Source: Streptomyces sulphureus DSM 40104
Lineage (GTDB): Bacteria > Actinomycetota > Actinomycetes > Streptomycetales > Streptomycetaceae
Assembly: GCF_000381025.1 (NCBI RefSeq)
Contig: NZ_KB905821.1
Coordinates: forward strand, 285,538-349,537
Length of the DNA: 64,000 nt
Reading direction: 5' to 3'
The notes under the pieces were generated by a model, which saw only the letters and a list, made by a program, of their open reading frames with translations, was not told the origin of the DNA and did not search any database. The position numbers were made by a program, and so were the translations under genes. Positions 57,661 to 64,000 of this stretch are shown one piece after another. Every line of letters starts with the position of its first letter. Within the stretch, counting starts at the first letter, position 1.

Positions 57661-59162
57661 AGACCGTCGACCGCCTGCTGACCGCCGCCGCCCGGAACAC
57701 CCCACACGCCCTCGCGGTCGCCGACAGCACGCTGGAGCTCAGCTATCGCGAACTCGACGCGCACACCGACCGCGTGGCACGCGGCCTGGCCGCGCACGGC
57801 ATCGGGACAGGCGACCGGGTCGTCGTCTGGGCCGAGAAGTCCGTGACGACGGTCGTGGTGATGCAGGCCGTGCTCCGCCTGGGCGCGGCCTACGTACCCG
57901 TCGACCCGCTGAACCCGGCCGACCGGACGTGGAAGATCATCGAGGACTCGGACGCCGCGCTCACGGTCACCACCGAGTGCCGGGCCGCACAGCTCGCCAC
58001 CGCCGACGGCGCCCCGCCGCTCGCGGTCGTCGACCCGGCCGGAAACGATCTCGGCCGCGCCGCGTTCCCCGCCTCCGCCTCCGCCGCACCACTGCCGGGG
58101 CCGGGGACCACACCGGACTCCCTGGCCTGGATTCTCTACACCTCCGGCTCGACCGGGTCGCCCAAGGGCGTGTGCATCAGCCACCGGAACGCGCTGGCCT
58201 TCGTCGAATGGGCGGCGGCCGAGCTGGAGGCCGTTCCCGAGGACCGGTTCGCCAACCACGCGGCCTTCCACTTCGACCTCTCCGTGCTCGATCTCTACGT
58301 CGCCCAGCACGCGGGCGCGTCCGTGCATCTGATCCCCCAGGACCTCGCGTTCGCTCCCCAACTGCTCGTGCGGTTCCTGCACGAGCGGGAGATCACCGTC
58401 TGGTACTCGGTGCCGTCGGTCCTGATCCTGATGGCACGAAACGGCGGGCTGTTCGACCGGCGGCCGGAACGGCTGCGCGCGGTGCTGTTCGCCGGGGAGC
58501 CCTATCCGATCAAGCATCTGCGGACGCTGCGACGGCAGTGGGACGACATCCGGATGCTCAATCTCTACGGCCCGACGGAGACCAACGTCTGCACCGCGTA
58601 CGAGGTACGCCACACCGACGTCGACCGGGAGCGGGCCGTCCCGATCGGCACCGCCTGCTCCGGCAACCGGGTCTGGGCGGAGGACGAGACGGGCAGGGCC
58701 GTCGGGCCCGGCGAGGAGGGCGAACTCGTCGTCGACGGCCCCACGGTGATGCTCGGGTACTTCGGCCGCGAGCCGCAGAAGGGGCCCTATCACACGGGTG
58801 ACCGGGTACGGCACGAGAAGGACGACACCTTCGGCTACCTCGGCCGCAACGACGACATGGTCAAGGTCGGCGGGGTCCGCATGGAGCTCGGTGAGATCGA
58901 GACCGCCCTCGCCAGCCACCCGGAAGTGAGCGAAGTCGCCGTCGCGGTGGAGGGAAGCGGCGTCGAGGCGAGGCTGGTGGCGTTCGTCGTGCCGACCACC
59001 GGGCCGGCGCCCTCGGTCCTGGACCTGAAGCGGCACTGCGCCGAACGGCTGCCGCGCAGCATGGTCGTGGGCGCCGTACGGGAGACCGCCGAGCTCCCGC
59101 GCAACGGCAACGGCAAGGTGGACCGCAGACGGCTCGACGGAGAGCTGAACCCCGGGGAGTAG
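57657..59162 (+). CDS. Proline adenylation enzyme (PltF-like)
   Basis: A 501-residue free-standing adenylation domain. Core motifs are YTSGSTGSPKG (A3, about residues 160-170), NLYGPTETNVC (A5), TGDRVRHEKD (A7), GRNDDMVKVGGVRMELGEIE (A8) and NGNGKVDRR with the catalytic Lys (A10). It activates proline and loads the carrier encoded at 54283. It begins inside the stop of the dehydrogenase gene. The choice of proline rests on context with the dehydrogenase, carrier and pyrrole halogenase. Confidence 0.9.
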   Translation: MKTVDRLLTAAARNTPHALAVADSTLELSYRELDAHTDRVARGLAAHGIGTGDRVVVWAEKSVTTVVVMQAVLRLGAAYVPVDPLNPADRTWKIIEDSDAALTVTTECRAAQLATADGAPPLAVVDPAGNDLGRAAFPASASAAPLPGPGTTPDSLAWILYTSGSTGSPKGVCISHRNALAFVEWAAAELEAVPEDRFANHAAFHFDLSVLDLYVAQHAGASVHLIPQDLAFAPQLLVRFLHEREITVWYSVPSVLILMARNGGLFDRRPERLRAVLFAGEPYPIKHLRTLRRQWDDIRMLNLYGPTETNVCTAYEVRHTDVDRERAVPIGTACSGNRVWAEDETGRAVGPGEEGELVVDGPTVMLGYFGREPQKGPYHTGDRVRHEKDDTFGYLGRNDDMVKVGGVRMELGEIETALASHPEVSEVAVAVEGSGVEARLVAFVVPTTGPAPSVLDLKRHCAERLPRSMVVGAVRETAELPRNGNGKVDRRRLDGELNPGE

Positions 59163-59305
59163 GGAGCAGCCCGCTGCCCGCGGGGCGGCGGGCACCGGGC
59201 CGTCGCCCCACCTCCGGGTCCCGTGTCCGGGCTCGCCCCACCCCTCGGCTGTCGCACGCGGGCCGCTGCTGCCGGACCGGCTGCCGTCGCCGGGCGGGCG
59301 CGTCA

Positions 59306-59989
59306 TCAGCGGCTCCCGCTGGGCCTGCCCGCCCCGACGAGGCCGATCTCATAGGCGAAGATCACCGCGTTGACCCGGCTTCGCATGCCGAGTTTGGTGA
59401 GGATGTGCTGCACATGGGACTTGGCGGTGCTCTCGCTCAACGACAGGGAGGCGGAGATCTCCACGTTGGTCATCCCCTCCGCGATCAGATGGAGTACCTC
59501 CAGCTCCCGTGCCGTGAGGATGTCGAGCACCGTGGTGTCCCGGACCCCGGCCGTGGTGGCGCCCAGATCGCGGCGGAGCTGCGTCTGCTCGTCCGACGGG
59601 GCCACCACCAGGTATCCGGCAGCCGCGATGCGGATGCCCGCGACCATGGCCTGCACCGTGAGGCTGTTCAGCAGCACGCCGTAGGCGCCGGCTGCGAGAG
59701 CTCCGGAGACCGCTGTGTCGGTTTCATTGGCCAGTACGAGGACGACCGGCTGTTTTCCGCCGCAGCGTTCCAGTGTCGAGCGTGTGATCGTCGCCGGGCA
59801 GATCGCCCTGGCCTGGGAATCTACGATCACTACGTCCGGCCGCAGGGTGGTGACCAGGCGTACGGTCTGCTCTTCGTCGTCGGCCTCGCCGACGATCTCG
59901 ATCCCCTCCTGCTGGTTGAGCATCCCGCACAGTGCCGACCGCGCCAGATGCCGGTCGTCCACCACCACAACGGTGTGCTTACCACTCAC
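59306..59989 (-). CDS. LuxR-type response regulator with atypical receiver
   Basis: A 227-residue protein. The receiver part (about 1-125) has the acidic pocket (VVVDDRHLARSA) and an Asp in VVIVDSQA, but the conserved Thr/Ser region reads LVLANET and the conserved Lys is replaced by Asn (GVLLNSLT). The C-terminal LuxR HTH is intact (LTARELEVLHLIAEGMTNVE, STAKSHVQHILTKLGMRSR). It may be controlled by a ligand and not by phosphorylation, as known for some antibiotic regulators such as JadR1 or RedZ. The GTG at 59989 is preferred for the GGGGGA just upstream; an earlier GTG at 60052 would add 21 residues. No partner histidine kinase is visible. Confidence 0.8.
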   Translation of the reverse strand: MSGKHTVVVVDDRHLARSALCGMLNQQEGIEIVGEADDEEQTVRLVTTLRPDVVIVDSQARAICPATITRSTLERCGGKQPVVLVLANETDTAVSGALAAGAYGVLLNSLTVQAMVAGIRIAAAGYLVVAPSDEQTQLRRDLGATTAGVRDTTVLDILTARELEVLHLIAEGMTNVEISASLSLSESTAKSHVQHILTKLGMRSRVNAVIFAYEIGLVGAGRPSGSR

Positions 59990-60286
59990 ACGTCCCCCGT
60001 CCGTCCTCGATGCGCGGTTGTCTGCACCGCAGCACCCCACTCGGAAATTCACTCGGTGCGGAAAATAGTCAGCGAGGCGGCGACGTGACTCAAATCTTCC
60101 TCAAGAACTTCATCCCGAGGCGTGGAAGCGCAGGTCACAGAGGTGAAGTGGACGGATGAAGATTTTCCGGCCCCGGACTGGTGCAAGTGCAGAGCGAGGA
60201 GGACGGCGCGACGACGCCGGTGATGCGGGTGGTGCTGCACCGGAGTTTCCGGAGCAGACGCCTGCCCTTGAGGGTCCTGTGAACCC
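59990..60286. other. Intergenic stretch between regulator and KAS III gene
   Basis: About 297 bases that include the regulator promoter. Short open frames here show no conserved sequence, and no hairpin stands out. Nothing else is supportable. Confidence 0.4.
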
Positions 60287-61264
60287 CTACCACTCGACCA
60301 GGGCAAGTCCGGCGGACATGCCGCCGCCGAACCCGGCCATGAGGACCAGATCACCGCGGTGCAGCGCGCCTTGGCGGGCAGCCGCGTCCAGGGTGACCGG
60401 GACCGAGGCGGCCCCGGTGTTGCCGTAGTGCGTCAGGGTCCGGTGCACGGTGGCGCGGGGCAGAGCGAGCCGGGGCATGAGGTCGTCCAGCAGCACGCCG
60501 TTGGCCTGGTGCGGGATGAAGTGGCTGATGTCGTCCGGTGCGACACCCACCTCGTGAAGGAACTGCTTGACCAGGTGAGGCAGGTACTCCTCGACGAAGC
60601 GGCGCACCTCGCGGCCGTCCATGGCGAAGTAGTGCAGCCCGGCCTGAAGGCTCTCCGGGCCCACCGGCAGCCGGCTTCCTCCCGCGGGAACCTGGATCAG
60701 GGACGACTGTTCCCCGAACGTGTGCAGTGAGACGTCACGGATGACCGGCCCCCCGGAGGCCGGTCCCACCACCCACGCCCCGGCGGCGTCCCCGAACAGG
60801 ATGACCGTTCTGCGATCGGCCGGGTCCAGGATGCGCGAGTAGACGTCGGCACCGATGACGAGCGCATGGCCGCCCTTCCTGGCCACCATCGCCTCGGCCG
60901 CCGCCAGTGCGTACAGCGAGCCGGAGCACACGGCGTTGACGTCGAAAGCCGCGGCCTCCACAGCGCCGAGGTTGTGCTGGACGTAGGCAGCGGCAGGCGG
61001 CTGGGGACGGTCCGGCGTGGAGGTGGCGACCACGATCAGCGACAGCCGCGCGGCGGTGATGCCCGCCGAGGTGAGCGCGGCCCGGGCCGCTGCGGTGGCC
61101 AGGTCCGAGGTGGCCTGGTCGGCCGCTGCCCAACGGCGTTCCCGGATCGCGGTCTTGCGCGTGATCCAACTGTCGTCGACACCGGCGGCCGCACCGACTT
61201 CGTCATTGGAGACGATGCTCTGGGGCACATAGGTACCGGTGCCGAGAATCGCGACGGCGGTCAT
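60287..61264 (-). CDS. 3-oxoacyl-ACP synthase III (KAS III, FabH-like)
   Basis: A 325-residue protein starting at ATG 61264 (the open frame extends upstream without similarity). The triad is present: Cys113 in NAVCSGSLYAL, the His in SHFIPHQANG and the Asn in HYGNTGAAS. KAS III enzymes condense acyl-CoA with malonyl-ACP. Beside a 3-hydroxyacyl-CoA dehydrogenase and a crotonyl-CoA carboxylase/reductase it probably starts a short fatty chain used as an alkylmalonyl-CoA extender. A general fatty-acid role is less likely in this setting. Confidence 0.88.
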   Translation of the reverse strand: MTAVAILGTGTYVPQSIVSNDEVGAAAGVDDSWITRKTAIRERRWAAADQATSDLATAAARAALTSAGITAARLSLIVVATSTPDRPQPPAAAYVQHNLGAVEAAAFDVNAVCSGSLYALAAAEAMVARKGGHALVIGADVYSRILDPADRRTVILFGDAAGAWVVGPASGGPVIRDVSLHTFGEQSSLIQVPAGGSRLPVGPESLQAGLHYFAMDGREVRRFVEEYLPHLVKQFLHEVGVAPDDISHFIPHQANGVLLDDLMPRLALPRATVHRTLTHYGNTGAASVPVTLDAAARQGALHRGDLVLMAGFGGGMSAGLALVEW

Positions 61265-61329
61265 GTGGCTGTCCAATCTTCGAGTCTGCCCGTTGGTCGG
61301 TGGTGACGCCGGGTGTCTATGGAGCTGGG

Positions 61330-61790
61330 GGATGCGGTGGCCAGGGGCCGAAGCCGGCACGGCCGTGCGTCTGTCGCGTGATCTGTTTCGCCCTGGTGTC
61401 GGCGCCTTGGGTCCGGCCGTTCACCGCGGGAACGGCCGGACTCCGCAGCAGACGCAGCGCAGTGGAGCGTGTGACAGGTGCGGTAAGGACTCGGCGAGGC
61501 GGGCGGCAGCCCGGCCGCACAGCTCTCTTGCCGCCTGGGACAACGGCCCAGTCAGGCGCGTGATGCGGCGGTGTCGCTCCGGCAGCCCGGAGACCCGTGC
61601 CCTGAAGGTCTGCCGCCGCAGTCCAGGAACGAGCGGACCAGGCGCCGCGCCCGTATGCGGATCACGCCCGGCGCCCGTCCACCTGCACGTCGCCACCGTC
61701 CGACGGTGATACCCGTGCGCTTCGCATCCCGGGGCCGGGCCATGACCACCACCGCGTCACCACCGACGACGGCACAGCCCCGTTGACCTA
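61330..61790 (-). pseudogene. Degraded ISL3-family transposase remnant
   Basis: On the minus strand, three frames carry successive pieces of an ISL3-type transposase N-terminal half: GVIRIRARRLVRSFLDCGG, then QTFRARVSGLPERHRRITRL and LSQAARELCGRAAARLAESL, and after another frameshift VTRSTALRLLRSPAVP. The family order is zinc-finger strand, CRRQTFREQVPG, ARLTG..V.ELAGRAGARL, then a HTH with SRSTALRLL. The catalytic DDE part is missing and several frameshifts are present. It is a dead fragment in the 541-base gap between the KAS III and dehydrogenase genes. Confidence 0.6.
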
Positions 61791-61805
61791 CAGTCCCGGT
61801 TCGGG

Positions 61806-63545
61806 TCACAGCCCGCGTCTCGGTGCAGGCAGAAAGCCCTGGCCGCTCTTACGTCCCCAATGCCCCTGGGCCACGAGCTGTTCGAGCATCGGGGAAGGCG
61901 CGTAGGCGGGGTCGGAGAACTCCTCGTGGAGCCTTTGCAGAATGGCGAGGGACACATCCAGACCGATGGTGTCCAGGAGCGCGAACGGCCCCACCGGAAA
62001 GCCGACACAGCGCTCGACAGCCGCGTCCGTCTCTGCCACGCCCGTTCCGGGCCGGTCAAGCAGCCGGATCGCGTCGGCCAGGTAGGGAAAGAGCAGGTAG
62101 TTGACGATGAATCCCGCCCGGTCCGGGCACTCGACCGAGGTCTTCCCGAGCCGGGCGCAGAGGGACCGCGCGGTCGCCAGAGCCCCGTTCCCGGTCATCG
62201 GCGTCCGCACCAGTTCGACCAGGCGCATCGCGGGAGCCGGATTGAAGAAGTGCAGCCCCAGCACGTCACCCTGGCGTCCGGACGCCTCGGCGCAGGCAGT
62301 GACGGAGAGGCTGGAGGTGGTGGTGGCCAGCAGGGCGCCCGGTCGGCACACCTCGCCCAACCGCGCGAAGACCTCCTTTTTCACCGCGAGTTCTTCGGCG
62401 GTGGCCTCGATCACCACGTCGCAATCGGCCAGCACGGCGACATCGTCGGCGCCCTCGACACGGGCCAGGGCCGACGCCTTGGTCTCGGGAGAGATCCGGC
62501 CCCTCCGCACCGCCTTGGTCAGCGAAGTCTCGACGGACTCCCGTGCCGACTCCACCTTGCCCCGGCTCCTCGCCACCAGAATCGTCGGCAGCCCGGCGAC
62601 GGCGGTGACCTCGGCGATGCCCCGCGCCATGGTGCCGGAGCCGACTATCCCGACCCGTTGCACGGGCGAGCTCTCCGCGTCGGCAGCGGGCGGTGCCGAT
62701 GTCTGCGATGACGCACCGAGGTCGTCGTAGTGGTGGAAACCCTGCCCGGTCTTCCGTCCGAGGGTCCCGCCCCGCACCAGCTCCCCGAGGAGCGAGGCGG
62801 GGCGGAAGGCCTCGTTCCCTGTCCGTGCGTGGAGCTCGGACAGGGCCGCGTGCGCCTGGTCGAGGCCCATCTCGTCCAGCAGCTTCAGCGGGCCGACGGG
62901 CAGGCCGCAGCCGAGCCGCATGGCGGTGTCGACATCGTCCTGAGAGGCGTACCCCTGCTCCACCAGCGCCACAGCCCGGTTGAGATACGCGTAAACCAGC
63001 GTGGCCGCGTCCTCGGCCGGTCCCGCGCCGATGGCAGTGGGAGTCAGCCCGGCTCCGGTCACCAGCTCGGACACGGTGGAGAGCGCGTCCGAGCTGGTGA
63101 CCTCTGTCGGCACCGGCTCGACGGAAGCCCCGTGCGTCGGCGGCCTGAGCAGCCGGAGCCCCAGCGTCCGGTTCGGACGGCGGGAGGCCACAGCGAGGCG
63201 GTGGAGCGGAAGCGAGGCGGTGGCGGTGACGAACACGGTGTGGTCCGGGCAGATTTCGTCGAGCCGGCGCAACAGCTCGGCCTTGCCCGCCAGGTCCTCG
63301 GACGTCGCCTCGAACACCACGTCCGCCCGCTCCAGCGCCGACAGTTCGGGGGTCAGCGTCGCGCCGCTGTCGTCCCAGCCTGCCTCCGCCGAGACCGCCT
63401 TCAGCCGCCGGCCCACCCGGGCCAGCACGTCGAAACTGCGCTCGACTCCGATCACTTCGTGGCCTGCGGTGCGCACCAGACCGAGTAGCGGTTCGCCGAC
63501 GGACCCCAGCCCGACGACGCCCACCACGAATGGTTTCTGACTCAT
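61806..63545 (-). CDS. Two-domain 3-hydroxyacyl-CoA dehydrogenase
   Basis: A 579-residue protein made of two consecutive 3-hydroxybutyryl-CoA-dehydrogenase-like halves. The second half has GSGTMARGI near 300, the catalytic His in LHFFNPAPAMRLVELV near 432, and the C-terminal VDTAxxxGxG-like PVGPFALLDTIGLDV. The first half keeps a dinucleotide site (GLGSVG, residues 12-17) but its catalytic segment reads LRLLRPPTHGASVEPV, lacking His. The N-terminal half may be structural. It would reduce a 3-ketoacyl-CoA or -ACP ahead of dehydration and reductive carboxylation. It lies between the KAS III and CCR genes on the same strand. Confidence 0.82.
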   Translation of the reverse strand: MSQKPFVVGVVGLGSVGEPLLGLVRTAGHEVIGVERSFDVLARVGRRLKAVSAEAGWDDSGATLTPELSALERADVVFEATSEDLAGKAELLRRLDEICPDHTVFVTATASLPLHRLAVASRRPNRTLGLRLLRPPTHGASVEPVPTEVTSSDALSTVSELVTGAGLTPTAIGAGPAEDAATLVYAYLNRAVALVEQGYASQDDVDTAMRLGCGLPVGPLKLLDEMGLDQAHAALSELHARTGNEAFRPASLLGELVRGGTLGRKTGQGFHHYDDLGASSQTSAPPAADAESSPVQRVGIVGSGTMARGIAEVTAVAGLPTILVARSRGKVESARESVETSLTKAVRRGRISPETKASALARVEGADDVAVLADCDVVIEATAEELAVKKEVFARLGEVCRPGALLATTTSSLSVTACAEASGRQGDVLGLHFFNPAPAMRLVELVRTPMTGNGALATARSLCARLGKTSVECPDRAGFIVNYLLFPYLADAIRLLDRPGTGVAETDAAVERCVGFPVGPFALLDTIGLDVSLAILQRLHEEFSDPAYAPSPMLEQLVAQGHWGRKSGQGFLPAPRRGL

Positions 63546-63624
63546 ATCTCTCCTTCGCTGTGTGGGACGACGAACGGTGAAGAGGACAGCCGGAGTACCG
63601 ACGGACGGAGCGGCACGGCCACGC

Positions 63625-64000
63625 TCACTTATCCGTCTCGCGGAACCGGTTGATGGCGTCGATGTGTTGGGCGCGTTTTTCTTGGTTGCGTATGCCGAGG
63701 CCTTCTTGGGGGGCGAGGGCGAGGATGCCGACTTTGCCTTGGTGGAGGTTGCGTTGGACGTCGTGGGCGGCTTGGCCGGTTTCTTCGAGTGGGTAGGTTT
63801 TGGAGAGGGGGGGGGGGATTTTGCCTTTGGCGATGAGGCGGTTTGCTTCCCAGGCTTCGCGGTAGTTGGCGAAGTGTGAGCCGATGATGCGTTTGAGGGA
63901 CATCCACAGGTAGCGGTTGTCGTAGGTGTGTTGGTAGCCGGAGGTGGAGGCGCAGGTGACGATGGTGCCGCCCTTGCGGGTGACGTAGACGCTGGCGCCG
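63625..64000 (-). CDS. Crotonyl-CoA carboxylase/reductase, C-terminal part (cut by window edge)
   Basis: The reading frame enters from the right edge and encodes about 124 C-terminal residues: GGTIVTCASTSGYQHTYDNR, SLKRIIGSHFANYREAWEAN, LSKTYPLEETGQAAHDVQRN and EKRAQHIDAINRF. This is the highly conserved end of crotonyl-CoA carboxylase/reductases, which reductively carboxylate enoyl-CoA to ethyl- or alkylmalonyl-CoA. The usual GKIHPTLS is GKIPPPLS here, encoded across an 11-base C run. It follows the dehydrogenase in the same direction and gives the PKS an unusual extender. The start lies outside the window. Confidence 0.9.
   Translation of the reverse strand, partial: GASVYVTRKGGTIVTCASTSGYQHTYDNRYLWMSLKRIIGSHFANYREAWEANRLIAKGKIPPPLSKTYPLEETGQAAHDVQRNLHQGKVGILALAPQEGLGIRNQEKRAQHIDAINRFRETDK

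Noticed and set aside
60156..60428. A 90-codon + strand frame near the KAS III gene
   Set aside because: It overlaps the conserved end of KAS III on the other strand and has no similarity or start signal.

Overview
The window looks like a high-GC Streptomyces-type actinomycete chromosome. The signs are GTG/TTG starts, GTGA and ATGA gene overlaps, a SARP regulator, type I polyketide synthases and XRE/TPR regulators. Two unrelated blocks lie side by side: the right-hand part of a temperate siphovirus prophage (about 1-24,640) and a halogenated pyrrolyl-polyketide biosynthetic cluster (about 27,660 to beyond 64,000).

Prophage block, + strand. A partial gene is followed by a small Acb2/Tad1-like cyclic-nucleotide sponge (160). 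Then come a capsid gene (476), three genes that share PKD-like repeats including the tail tube (2365, 4010, 5438), connector and head-closure genes (6771-8663), two tail chaperones (8706, 9158), the tape measure (9833), distal tail and tail-tip genes (12776, 14030), a fibre with a glycerophosphodiesterase-like domain (15766), an amidase endolysin (17625) and a holin-like coiled-coil protein (18459). Immediately after lies a four-repeat type I-E CRISPR mini-array with no cas genes (18752-18962). An XRE regulator, three small coupled genes and two paralogous TPR proteins that share an upstream hairpin follow. At 24,616-24,640 there is only the 3' end of a tRNA gene, followed by a terminator. This is best read as the right attachment site of the element. 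No integrase is present in the element part of the window.

Junction, 24.7-27.6 kb. This holds a decayed integrase-like fragment, a secreted GH5 endoglycosylceramidase-like enzyme and a broken methyltransferase gene.

Biosynthetic cluster. Regulation and export come first: a SARP with a TTA codon, a TetR gene divergent from a membrane protein, two ABC-2 permeases with their ATPase, and a second TetR. A nine-gene minus-strand run (54,552 to 35,436) encodes a free-standing carrier protein, a PltA-like pyrrole halogenase, a two-module PKS, a one-module PKS, a TetR, two more halogenase-family flavoproteins, a P450 and an SCP2 protein. A flavin reductase sits nearby on the + strand. The divergent + strand run encodes a cation/proton antiporter, a prolyl-carrier dehydrogenase and a proline adenylation enzyme. 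To the right are an atypical LuxR-type regulator, a KAS III, a double-domain 3-hydroxyacyl-CoA dehydrogenase and the end of a crotonyl-CoA carboxylase/reductase, which together would make an alkylmalonyl-CoA extender.

How it fits together (inference). Proline is loaded on the carrier, oxidised to a pyrrole and chlorinated. Three PKS modules then extend it without productive reduction, and at least one extender is probably branched or alkylated. The chain would fold to a resorcinol/salicyl-type ring and be tailored by the paired halogenase homologues and the P450. The logic resembles pyoluteorin, marinopyrrole and the armeniaspirol/streptopyrrole group. The exact product cannot be named from sequence alone, and no thioesterase is visible in the window.
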